Shown here piece by piece: positions 1 through 12,200 of a stretch of 64,000 nt of DNA. The notes beneath the pieces are model-generated. The model was given only the letters and a program-made list of their open reading frames with translations, was not told the origin of the DNA and made no database searches. How positions within the stretch are numbered: position 1 is the stretch's first letter; every line of letters starts with the position of its first letter. The translations under genes were made by a program, and so were the position numbers. Origin of the DNA: Himantopus leucocephalus (lineage: Eukaryota > Chordata > Aves > Charadriiformes > Recurvirostridae); NCBI GenBank assembly GCA_003993805.1, contig RSEF01000005.1, forward strand, positions 22,469,124 through 22,533,123, read 5' to 3'.

Positions 1-3000
1 ACATTTCCCAATAAAATGAGACAGAATGTGTGAGAGAACAATGAGAAGGAATGTCTCATGAGTAAGTGTGTCCATGGGTTATAATCATGGACTGCACTAA
101 GATAAAACAAACTCTTCAGCTGCAAGGGGAGCCCAAAAGTTCCCCTAACTCCATCACCTATGGGTGTGTAATTGCCCCTTTATTTCATGAGACATTTACT
201 GTCATCATTACAGAAAGCCAAGAACTGTACAAACACCTTCTGGAACTGGGTTTTTGTATTTTAAAAAACCAAAATGTACATTGCCAACGTTCAGGTAGAA
301 AGCCTATAAGTTATGTCAACAGCAAAACAGGATTCCTTCACATACCACCACCTCCAGTGCGCAGCAGGTCTTACTTGAGACATGAGAAGGAAAGTCGGTC
401 TCTTTGTACATTCAGTTCTTGACTCAAAAGCTGAACGTGGTAAGTATGGTACAGCTTTGCTTCATTTTAAGAGATGTGAGTGCCCATAAAAATAATTTCA
501 GATGGTACCAAACAGCCATAATACAGTAACACACTTAATTACTATTAGTCTTGGATGAAGCTGAAACACAAAAAACGAGGAGGAACACTCTGTTCTACTG
601 CACTGTGTTTAAGCCACCCAGACTCAATCATGCAACTTTATTCCCTGTAAAAAATTGAAGCATAAGAAAGAAAGAAATCGTTATTCCCCTATGTATCATA
701 AATCACTGTGCAGGGCTTTCTGGTTTGGACCAACTGGTATTTAAGGCCCTGACCATGCAGAGTGATTTAAAACTAGTGAGTTGCTTCACATTTTTATACA
801 CACTTGAATTTGAACAGGATGAAAAGTGCAGGGCATATGCAAATTTTACATTCTAAACCTGTTAAATATTGCATACAAGCAATTTATTGGTGCTGCCATC
901 TCAGGCTTCACAGCCTTCAGTTCAATCAATTCTTGCCACAGACAACCTGAAATGAGAGCCGGGCAGGATGAATGGTCTGTTCCTCTCAAACTTCACATGC
1001 TGCCTACAACCGCTACAATGAAGGAGCCATATTTTTAACACATGCACAATTCTTTTTAAAAATGTGCCAGCTCAGGCTAAGAGAGTAAAGCTACAGAGTC
1101 AGTCTGAAGAGAGCTCCAAATTGAATGAAAAAATAGCAAACTTTACTCTACTAGAACTGTTTTCTAGCTCAGATAAACTGAATTTTCCTGGTGGAATTGG
1201 AAACGTGGAGGCAGAGGAGGAGGACTCTGATACTCTCCTATAATCACCTAGCCCAAGTATCTGCATATGCCTCTACATATAGGTACAATATTTATATCAC
1301 AGTACTAGGTGTGGCAACACATTGTCTGGATTGGGCTGATATGTTCTAAAACATCCCTCATCTTTAAAAATGAGCTAAATTCTTTAGCAGTTGTAATCAT
1401 ACAAATGCAACTGTCTGAGTGTCACCCCATGTTCCAAATATAAGCATTTGTATTCATTAGAGTTCGGAAAAAAACTCAAAAAGAAAGGAATTTCTGCTAG
1501 GTGTTGTGACCAAATATGCACCAGCCCAGCAAGTCAATACATGCCAGTTTTACATATCTCTCTGACAGAGCTGACCTGCACTTCGCTGTGAAAACATTTA
1601 AACTCTCATTGATTTGTTTGTTTAGCTTTGAATTTGTCCTATTAACAGATTCTCTGTCAGCCTCATAATGGAACAAGGCTCTCACTAAGAGAACCAGTGG
1701 AAGGTTTCTCTATGAATTTGTCAGGGCAATGGAAAGAGTGGTATTGCATTAAAAAGCTGCTTTCAAATGGCGGAAGAGGACAGCAGGTGCTTCCCTATGC
1801 ACATAACTCTCATGAACAAAGGCAATGGTATTTTACAGGGAGATCAATAAAGGAGCTGCAGCACAGAATAAAGCAGGCAATGGAGACCTCATTGTTCATC
1901 TGTTTTTTCCACCTTCAGTGACAAAATGCCATCTCCATTCTGAGATGTTCATGTCAGGGTAACAAACCAGTGTTATGTCTTTGTGTCTTGATGCCATGCT
2001 ATCACAAACGTACACATCATAAATGTTAATACTATTGCATTGCTTCATGTGCTGCACAGTGAGACTTACAAAGCTGAGGCTCTGCCATTACCACAAAGAT
2101 GGGGCTAGGGAAATACGAGGGTCAGAATAGAAGCCCAAAGACACTCAGTTCATGGCACAGTGAGTGAATGAATATCCCCTTCCTTTGAAGCACCCAGTGT
2201 TGGATTTTTCCAGGCACAGGTTTACCTGAGAGGATAGACTACACAGAGGCTACTGTCCCACCTGTGAGCAGCAGTACAGCAGATGCTCACATGTTGCATA
2301 ATGCTGTCTCAGCTCTGTAGTCCCCTACTTAAATCAGAGCTCTGTGTGTTAGGAAGAAAACATGATGGACACAAGCCTGAATGGACAAGATAAAGTCTGT
2401 CCTAGTTCAACCTCTTTTAGTGCAGAATCTTGTGAAAAACTAGTTAGCACCAATATTTTCCCTTATTATGAAAATCCTAATGAGGATTCTTCAGGAAAAT
2501 ATATATATACAAGGATAATATTAAAGCTTCAAATCAATTATTCTTGTGTGTGGGAACAGACCCATGAGATCTACCTTGCAATCCTAAGGATTCTATGATT
2601 AGAAATCTTCTGTAGTCTTATTTGATCTGTGTATGAATTTGTGTCCCTTTCATCTTTTCCCCTAGATGAGTGCTCTGCAGCTGGAAGCTTATCTATCCAT
2701 CTGTTTCAGTAAACACAGAATTAACTTTATGGCCAGAAAGTGCCAAGCACTGCACATTTCGTGCAAAGGTAATGAAAGGCACGCTAATGCTTCCACTGTC
2801 CACATTGGATATTTAACTACCACTGTCAAAACTCATCAATCTTTTTTCGTGTTGTCTCCCACATACTTACAATTGTGCTGCTGTTCCTACTTCCATCACT
2901 GAACCTATCCTTCGTTAATGTGGGTACACCCAGCATGATACTGGTACCTTGGCTGACTCTTCATGTTGCTGTGTTGTAGCACTTTATAGTAGGCCACTTT

Positions 3001-3822
3001 TGAGTATTTGGGCAAATAGTCTGTCATGTGCCTAGACTCCAGCTGTTTCTGCCACCGCTCTTCTCCATTGTATCTTCATCCTAATGGTTGCATTGGCATT
3101 TTAGAGCAGGTTGCTATCTGGTCTCTGTGTCCAGACAAAGGGTCTTGTTGGAGTACACTGAAGAGCCTTCCCAGCCTTTGTGTGTGAGTTTCCCTGCAAT
3201 GAAACAAGGGCCCATGGTGAGCTGGAGTGCACCCATGTCCCTTCCTGGCAGGCAGGCAGGCTACAATTGCAGTGCACACTAGGGACCAGACGAGGGCCAT
3301 GCTGCGGAAAGCATCATAGTGTAGGTAATCTTCCTGTACCATCAAGGCTCTCTGCACACCTCAGAGGTAGCTCAGTCTCTCCCGGCACATGTGCATCCTC
3401 TGCATCTCTTACAAAGTATTTCTTCATGACTTTGCTGTCCCTTTTCTGTCACAGTCCTCTCACCACATGTTCAGTCCTGCAAATGCTCACTTAAATGAGC
3501 TGTGAGGACATATGAGTTGCTCTGATCATGTTTTCAGCTTCACTCCTGTAAAGATTTGAGCAGCTGAATTTTGTTTGCTTTGTTAGGAGCTTATATTTTC
3601 CAAATATAGAAAATTTTTCATGAATGAAAATTTTTTAAAAGCTGCAGATGCATAAAAATTTCTTGTTCTGGACAACTCATAGAAAATAGAAGCCATATCA
3701 AATAACTCAGCCAACTAGACAGGCAATGGAAATTGTGAGCTCTCTGTAGTGATTATTCTAAGGAATGCTTGTTATAAACAACCTAAGCAGCTCACCAGCT
3801 GAATTATGTCCATTAGGACAAC
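1..3822. other. Non-coding stretch, no gene supported
   Basis: No open frame here resembles a known protein. A 118-codon plus-strand frame at 66-422 and a 93-codon minus-strand frame at 3076-3357 are the longest. The first has exon-like borders but no frame stays open across them. The second is discussed as a weak coding-remnant lead. A short GGCA run lies near 3247-3261. No repeat family was recognised. Confidence 0.6.
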
Positions 3823-3842
3823 NAAAAAAAAAAAAAAAAAAA
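3823..3842. repeat. Poly-A tract with one undetermined base
   Basis: A single N at 3823 is followed by 19 A residues and then an A/C-rich tail. No retrotransposon body was recognised directly upstream, so this is simple sequence rather than a supported retrocopy tail. The N is probably a homopolymer length or base-calling ambiguity. A second, shorter A run is at about 3890-3900. Confidence 0.85.
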
Positions 3843-4077
3843 CAACAAAAGCCAATCAGTGAAGAAAAAACATCTGGCTATCTGCAATTAAAAAAAAAAA
3901 TGAAGCGAGAACAAAAGTAGCATCTCACTTCTCCACTTCCTTCCCTGACTGTCACATTCTGCCAGTCAAAGCCTGTTCAAAATGTAGCTAATGGACTTCA
4001 TTCCTTGAGCCTTGACTTGCTGATCTGGGCTGCAGCTAAGCAGAAAACATTTATACAATACATGCAAATAAACAAGC

Positions 4078-4146
4078 ATTATTATTATTATCATCATCAT
4101 CATTATTATTATTATCATTGTTATCATTATCATCATCATCACTATT
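4078..4146. repeat. ATT/ATC trinucleotide microsatellite
   Basis: The tract is made of interleaved ATT and ATC triplets with one or two interruptions. Read on the minus strand it gives a run of Met and Ile codons inside a spurious 64-codon frame, which shows that this frame is repeat-derived. Confidence 0.9.
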
Positions 4147-5357
4147 AGCGGCAATGTCATTATTATTAAGCAAACTACTATTTCTTTCTATCAGGAAATT
4201 TATTTCTATAGGAGCTACAGCCATGGATTAGGACTACACTGTACTAGCTTTATCCAGTCAAGCAAAGTCCACAGTGCTAATCTCCTTAGTTTATGGCCCT
4301 ATTTATACCTGTGCCCAGCTCTGTGGGAGTGGGATGTCAGTGGATGTCTGCCTTTCACACTTGGTTCCCTGAAGAAACAATACTTATGTATTTGACCTAA
4401 AAGTCAGGGGGGGCTCTAAATATTGGTGAATGGATCTGGAATGATTTTCACATTAAAATCTCACTGTAAATCCTTCACAGTGATGAACAGACCAGTATTT
4501 TACAATGCCTGTGCTAATGGCAACCTTTAATAAATTACAAAACAGCTGAACTACCCAGAGCTGCCACTGCCAACCTGCACACTGGCAGCAGAAAGTGTTT
4601 TATTGCCAGATAAATGCTTATGTGGTCGTATTTATGCGAGGAGACCATGGCACCCTGTGAGAAGTAAATCAACCATGTCTATACCGCTCCCTTCTCCATC
4701 TTCTCTGAAAAGAAGTCTCAGGGTGCCAAGCACAATGTCAGCCCCTGTCAAACTAAGAAGTGTTTGGGGTTACCCAGCACCAAAATTAAATGGAGTAAGT
4801 CATATTATACACAAAAACTATGAAGGTGAAGCCTCTTCTGAGAGGTCCTTCATCTCATGCCATCAATTGTAGTCTAGGCCCAAGCACAAGTCTTTCCCCA
4901 AGGTTTCACTGTGAAACAAGGAAGACAGTTGCCATTAGTCTCCTTAGGGCTGTCCTTCACATACCTCTTGGCGGCCTATGTTTTCACTGCTGATGATTAC
5001 TCAGCAGAGAGTGATGAACCTAGGAACCAATCAGTGAAACCGCCCATGTTCAATTTCTTTGTGATTACAGTGACGTTTCGTGTTGCAAATGCCAGGTCTT
5101 TAGGATCAACAAATTAAAATGTGAGCTTTCCTGTCCATGTTTCATGAATGCCTCAGCCATTCCGCTAAATTTTAAACCAAAGGACATGAGCAAATGGGGC
5201 AGTTGGCACATGACAGAGTGTGGCATAGACCTACGGTTAATAATACACTAAAGGGTAAGCAAATTCAGAGTACCTCACATCTACTTCAGGCTTCGGCATA
5301 CATGTGGATAGTTTCTGGAGAAAATCTTTCATGCTTCTGTAAATTGTGAATCTGCAT
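4147..5357. other. Non-coding stretch, no gene supported
   Basis: Unique-looking sequence. Plus-strand frames at 4603-4872 (89 codons) and 4911-5117 (68 codons) have no recognisable domain, signal peptide or good splice context. Nothing else is seen. Confidence 0.6.
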
Positions 5358-5495
5358 CATAGAACTGTAGACTGATACGGTAGTTTAGGTTGGAAGGGAC
5401 CTCTGGAGGTCTCTAGTCTTCCACCTGCTCAAAGGAGGGTTGGCTATGGGGTTGGACCTGAATGCTCAGTCGGGTCTTGAGAACCTCAAGACATT
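5358..5495 (-). mobile_element. CR1 LINE 3' fragment, old and 5'-truncated
   Basis: Read on the plus strand this is the reverse complement of a CR1 3' end: a degenerate 'catagaactgtagac' tail, then 'ttaggttggaagggacc', 'cacctgctcaaag' and a 'ggttggacctgaatgctcag' segment. CR1 copies in birds are usually truncated at the 5' end, which explains the short length. Divergence from the consensus pattern looks high, so the copy is old. It has no coding capacity. The 5' border is approximate. Confidence 0.85.
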
Positions 5496-8400
5496 TTCCC
5501 ATATTATATATTGCTACACAATTCTGCTATTACTGAGGCTGCATATTGACAGCACGTAGCAAAGATCTATAGACAAAGAAGCTGAGAGTGTCAATCAGTA
5601 GAGGCAGAACATTATCATTCTCATCCTGAATCCTGTCACAAGGTGGGACAGTAATTATAATGGTGCAGCCAGGAACACACTCAGCGTATTCGTGTTCTTC
5701 AGAGCAGGAAAATTAAAGGAATTAGGGACCTTATGGCCAGGAACTCTCACTCCGTGGCCCCCTGACCTCCTGAGCATCACTTGCCTCCAATGTATCATCA
5801 GCCTGACACTTTACTACTTCGTGTCTTAAGCTGTAATAAATGCTTAGTGTGTTCATAGCCTTAAATGAAAGCACCATAGAAATGCAGTACTACTGATACA
5901 CTTTGGGGGAAAAAACTAATTTCATTATGAAATAAAAACATAGCCATAATATGAAGAAAAACCTGAAAGAAAGCAGAAAGGGAAACAAACACATTCTTCT
6001 GCCTTGGTGGCCTGGCTTGTCTTCATTTGCAAGTCACATAACTTAGTGGACGTGTATTTGACTCCACTTTATAAGATATGCACTAGCAACAAAATAATTT
6101 TCTTTACTAAATGATGAGAATTTATGTTTCTCTACAAAATGCATCAATAGCATAAACCATCAGCTCAGAGTATATGTGACCAGGATACCTAACTCCTTCC
6201 TTTTTCATCTTTATAGTAACTTTAAGGCTCTCTCCTGCAGCTCTTAACAAAGTGGAAAAGGGCCATATGGCTTTCCCCTAATTTCTTTAGCATTTCTCAG
6301 TGGATATTTATGAAGATTACAAATACACAACTGGGAGGCAGCTGGCATATTCGAAACGTGCCACACTTTTCTACCACAACAGAGAAACAGCCAGGGTATA
6401 CAGAACAAAAACCTTTCTTTCTCTTCCTTCTGTGTTCACACTACTATGCAAGTAGTCAGGCACCAGCCTGCTATGTGTCACATAAAAACAACTGGGCAGC
6501 AGTGAGTGTTTAGAAGAGTCAACTAGTGATAAGGTGCAGAGGTGAAATCACCTACTTTACTCAAGAAAGTCTACCTTTGAGAAGACATTTCATTTCTTTC
6601 TCTTCAGTGGTCCTGCTGGACTATTAGAGGATATGTACAAACAATGTGACTGCTTAAGGCAGGAAGTGGTATCCTGTAATAACTACTACCAGAATTTGAT
6701 CAGGCAGTTTGATTTTTCTTCAAAAGTTTAAATATTCTCTTTCCAGTGTCTTCAAAAGGTGCTTTTGACTGTTGCCTTATTAGCAGAGTAACCTATCAAA
6801 CTTCTTCTTCTGACTTTAACAGGTTTGAGATAGGTCCTAGACAGACAGTAGACATGGATTTAAGTCTTTTTACTAACGTAGATTTCTTTAACCCAGTTAA
6901 ACAGCTGGTCAGACAAAAAGGCATCATGTTCAGTATTTATTCTTTTGTAGAAGAACCCAGTTTCTGCATGGATCTCAGTTCAGGGACCTCAATGACTCTT
7001 CAGCCACGTGGATCAGACAGCTCTGAGTGCCCAAATGATAGCTAATAGATACCTCCAGTATCTGAAAAAAGTCAGCTGGGCGTCTCATATCATATTATTC
7101 ACCCAGTTGATACCTATGTGATCAAGCTTTATATTACTGCTTGGGATGCAGTATCTTTTTCTAGTAACTTGGTATTCAAGCATTTTACCTATATAATATC
7201 TTCTGATTGCATGTTCATATGTAATTTATGTGTCTGTTAAAATCATATTGATAAGATTGTGATGTTTCTAAAAATCCCAGCTAGCCTTCCTGTACATCTT
7301 TAGTCAGCTAAAGACATTTAAACATGTGGATACCAGCACATTGAGACACCAAACCCAGGTAGAAAGGATTTAAGAGTGTTCCAAAAAATTATTTGACATT
7401 GCATTTTTTTAGACTGAAATTCTGATAATCAGAACATTTGCTGTCATTATGTAAATACTATAATGAATATTCATTGGCATGCAAATTAGGACATACATCA
7501 TTTGCGTTCAAGTTCTACATTTCTGCACTTCTAACGTGAATATGTATCATTTTGATGATTTTGCAAACTGAAACCGTTTGTTACATTTTATTCTTCATAA
7601 TCATGCAGGACTAAAAAGGTTGTGAGGAAGCTAGAGCATAGATCATCAATAATACTGCTGTACTCAAAAAGTAGAGTTTTTCTGATTAGTAGCATGCAGG
7701 CAAGCACCAGCCTATCAGATTCAAGACTTAGTTTTAAAGCAAAGCATTTTTTGTATTTGTCAGATGAGCAGATTTAATTTGGAAATACAGACAGGCAATA
7801 AATATAGAACTCCAAGACATTTTATGACATTTTTTCATTAATGTATGCTGAAAGGGAATATTTTCTAAGCACCTGATGTATCATAATATTTCTCATTTTA
7901 CTGCCTTTTAAAGAAATGGCAAATATTTTACTGTTTAGAAAAGTATTAGTCCTGAGCATCTCTAGCAGCTTTTTCTTCATTTGATTTAAGCAGAGTTCCT
8001 ACACTCAGAATGTTACTCCTAGGTTCTAAGTTGCAATTCCCAAAATGATAAGCAAAACAGAGCCAGAAATACCAAAATGTTACACTGTTAACCCACAGGT
8101 CATCACTTTTCACCCGAGGCACTCAAAAGTCTAACTTTTCGACTCTGGTAGGGAGTATGAAGAAAAAGAGGAAATCTGCAAGAGAGGCCAGAAGTCTTTG
8201 CAATAGGGTCCCCAAAACATGGGTGATTGTGTTAGGAACATAATTATTCTTTTAAAGGTTATAAAGTAATTACATCTCTAATTTTGTTTGAACGTAGATT
8301 AATTCACTCTGCTGAGTTCCATGAGAAGAGAGAGATCCCTGGAGTTCCTTAAGACCTATTGGAAGATTTTTAATTGCAAAAGATCATGTGGAGATGTTTC

Positions 8401-9219
8401 TTCCTACAGAATAAATTAAATAATGAAAAGTTACTAGAAATTTTCATGCTCGTTTAGAAAGATATCAAGCATTTGCCCCAAGAGAGCCACTTTGGTGGGT
8501 ACAAATGCAAAAAAGATACAAGTTTTTCTAAGCAGGTTGTACTGGGGGTATGAAAAGCCAAAAATACTAGTCTCATGTATCCTAATAAACAAGGTGAAGA
8601 TAATGGAAAATAAGAAAGGATCTGTTTTCATGAGCAGTACAACTCAAATGTGCATGCTTGAGAAGTTAAAATGATAGTCTGGATTAGGAAGTCCCATTTT
8701 AAAGTGGCTATAATCCATAATTACCAGTTGTCTCAGTATTTCAGTAAATTAGAATAAATATTTCATCTTAGATACATACGTCTCCAGCAGTGAAGTCTAC
8801 AGCATTTGAACATGAAAAGTAAGAAGTTAAAAAAAACCCTTTTTTTCCGGTTACACGGTTAAGCTATGTACTTTTTAAGGATTTTCACAGACCCAGCAAA
8901 TATTGTAAGGAGATAAAACTAGTCCACACGTATTTCATCTCTTAAATTAAATGTATGGTTATCGTTCTTAAATGAATTTGGGAAAACCCCTGAAAGACAA
9001 ATCAGACACCTTGACAGCACATTTTTACAGACCTGAGCTATTTCATTTGAAGACCAGTGTGTTGCAAGTAATCAGATCTCCAGTGTGTAGGGTACAGGTC
9101 AAGCAGCAAAAGAATTTCCAAAGCCTTGTACAGAATGTTAACTTGTTGTGGGTTAAGTGAGAGAAATTTTATCTGTCAATTTGTTTAGTTAGTTTCTTTT
9201 TCCTTGTGCTTTTTTCTAG
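5496..9219. other. Non-coding AT-rich stretch
   Basis: No gene or repeat family recognised. The longest frame, 6746-7045 on plus (99 codons), resembles nothing known. A patch near 7440-7500 holds a 14-bp AT-rich palindrome and a consensus octamer site (ATGCAAAT, 7479-7486). It is a candidate regulatory or conserved element only. Confidence 0.6.
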
Positions 9220-9279
9220 ATGGCCTGCTAGGACAACGATCATACAACGATTCCCCCCTGGACAGAGGAAGAATGACGG
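9220..9279 (+). CDS. Possible 60-bp internal coding exon, host gene unknown
   Basis: The segment follows a long pyrimidine-rich tract ending in an acceptor ('tgcttttttctag', AG at 9218-9219). It is followed by a donor-like junction (GG then gtaggt, GT at 9280-9281). It is exactly 60 bp, and in the frame starting at its third base it is open, reading GLLGQRSYNDSPLDRGRMT. With two bases before that frame and one after, it would be a symmetric phase 1-1 cassette exon, which can be skipped without shifting frame. The peptide is polar, rich in Ser, Asp and Arg, as in a disordered linker or cytoplasmic tail. The protein family was not recognised and no partner exon was found in the window. A chance decoy exon remains quite possible. 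Confidence 0.3.
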
Positions 9280-12200
9280 GTAGGTCTTTTCTATTATATA
9301 AGAAGAAAATTTCTTCCCTCTGCTTTCCTTCTCCCTTTAAAAAAAAAAGAGTTGGCCAGGATTACCCATGCATGAGAGTGTATAAAAAAGGAGTCGCTAT
9401 TTCTAAAATATTTCAAGTAGTTCTTCAGAAATCCAAGTAACAAAAAAGATGCTCAATCTATTAATAATCTCGTTCTAATTGTATACTCAGTTTGCAACAC
9501 TGGAGTTGCACAAAACATGTATAAATGTAAGAGCAATTAACCTTTAGTTTTCAGCATTTTTTTCTTCTACTCAACATGGGTCAGTTACCATAGAAATTAT
9601 ACCTACATGTTCTGCAGATGTGACACAAAAACAGCTGGAGTCTCCATCTCAGCCACGTCTCAGTATGGCACCAGGATAATTAAAAATCTGCTAAAAAAGA
9701 AATGAAAGTTCATCTGAAACACTAAGGAAAAAAACAGCTAACAGGAAAATCGCCGTGGCGGAAAGGACTTTGAAACTCTGGGAGAAAAAGACTCATTTTG
9801 TCAAAACAAGATGCCCTGGCCAGACCCCAGGAGGGTCTGGAGGTCAACGCACTGTGAATGTTTTGGTGTCTCATGGGGTTCAGAGCCCAGAACGAGCAGG
9901 GCCTGGTCCATTCAACAGCTGAACTCAAAGTGTTCAGCGCTTTATAGATGAACCACACACCAACGCCATACATTTATACCATACAGCAATTGGTTCCAGC
10001 TGCCTCTGCATTTAGCTCTCTCTAACTGTCCAAGGAGTACACTGAAGCACTAAAACAACTGTTCAAGTCAATACCTTATAAAGAATATATTAAAATTACT
10101 TGGCAGGAGAGATCATCCTTTCCTGATCAGATTTTCTCAAGGGCTTTTCACCAGCTTCCAGAAAAGCCTGAAAAACAGCAAAAACATTGTGGGAGTGTGC
10201 TGTAAGGAATCAAAGAGAAAGGAGGCTTCAGGGTTTTGATTCGCCTCCTAATTTTAGGTAGGATTGCATTTTGGTTACCCTTCCAAAATTATCTATATAA
10301 GCAGTCATATGACACACTTGCCACAGAATTTGTACAACGCCTTCTAAATGGAATAGCTTTGTGCACAGTTTCTTTTAGGCATCATCTGAGAGGCTTTGTT
10401 AAAAGTTCTTTCTGCAATGTGTTCCAAAGGAAATTTGGCTGCACAGTGTTCACTTTTATGGCATGAATATTTCATTGAGATAAGTAGCCTGGGTTTCAGA
10501 GAGAGTGAAGAGTACCCAGAGTGCTTGGAAAACACAAATGGTCTTTTCCTTTGTAAAAGAAAGGAAATGAAAAGTAGTGTCTGTGTCCCACAGACTGGAC
10601 CATGTAGTGTCTTGCCACATTTTTATTGAAATCATCGTTATAAACTTCATGTAGCATCACTCATGTTAACATATCACAAAAATCATTACAGACTGAAGAA
10701 CATCTAAGAGAATTAAACAAATCATTCTAGCAGTAACAAAATCAAGACAATCAAATATTTATGGAGCTCTGTAGAAGAGCTGTATGAGTGGATGGTACTA
10801 CTCTGCACGTACAGTATCTTTTACCTGACAATTGCAACTTTGCATGGACTGGGAAACTGAGGCAAGGATGCCTTGTTTCTTTCACTCCAAAGTAACTCAG
10901 TCGGAAATACAATCCACATTACCTGATACAGCCAGTGCTTCTAAACAATGTATTGCGTTGCCTTGAAGTTAAAGCAGAAGAGAGGAGAAAAAAGAAAGCT
11001 GAAGAGATAAAAGCATAGAAGAAGCAGGGGGGTTTCATCTGAAATATGAATAAATATATTGAATCAATTAAGTAGAGAGGCACAAAGCAGAATCTTGGAG
11101 GAAAAACCTGATGTATTTGGCTTTCTTGGGGAGAAGATAAGAAAACAGTGTACCAGAATCCCAGAACTCCAGAAATGTTAATTGGTGTCTTGAGGAGCGG
11201 GACTCAGTGGGGCATCCCTGCAACAACCTGTAACTACTCAGGTGATTCGCTTTGAACCAGTAGTTACAGCCACCCAGAAAGCAGTATGGAAAGGACTGAT
11301 TACATGGAGCCTAACGCATCCTTCCTGGTTTTTATTTCTGAGATTATGGTGATACAAATTATTATGAGTTGGTGTTTGTACAGTACTTGGGCAATGTAAA
11401 TCACTGTTTCTTTATAAGTCCCATGCATTATTAATGGTATCATCCTCATGAAACTAAACATCTTTATTCTGCTGAGCAAAGTGTGTAAAAATTAATAACC
11501 AAAATAGAGTAGCATTTCTGTAACAGAACAATGTGGTTCTTCTTCTCTTTGAAATGAGGCCAGGAAGTAATCCCAGATGGAGCTGAAGTACATGATATGG
11601 GAGGCTGAATATCGCTTATGCTACCCTGCTATGTCTGTGTGCAAGAGAGGCAGAAAGTGCCATTACCTCCACTTGTGCATGAAATCCTATTCAGAATGTT
11701 TCAGTGATATGGATAGGAAGGGTAAACCTGCCACCTGGGATTGCTTAATGAACATTGTAATTAGCAGCACCAATTAACTAATTGTTAACCTGTCAGGAGA
11801 TAGTGCAGAAGCAGCCAGCCTGCATGCCTATGTTGTCCAGAATGCTGTTTTAAAGTTGAGGAGTCTTGCAGCATATTAGGACTTCTTTACCTCATGCTTT
11901 GAAACTGATGGCTTGGTATTTTTCCTAATACATCTATCTAAAATGGAGCATCAGCACTGCCTTGAAAAATTTCCAGCCCTGACAGCACTTCTGATCCAGG
12001 TAGAGGTTTTTCTTCTTACTTCCTAATTTCCCCCAGGGAAAACTAAACTAAACAAAACAAAACTTGAAGGAAATTGAGATCCTAAGGGTCAAAGCTTTAA
12101 ATGAGGAGGAAATTTTAGAAAGACCAGTCCAGGCAGAGGTTCAGAGAAGTCCTGTACCCTAAAAGTAATGATGGCTTTTGGGAGCAACAGAATGAAAGAC

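Noticed and set aside
66..438. Exon-like segment with acceptor at 213 and donor gtaagt at 439
   Set aside because: No frame is open from 214 to 438, so it is not a coding exon. It could only be non-coding, with no further support.
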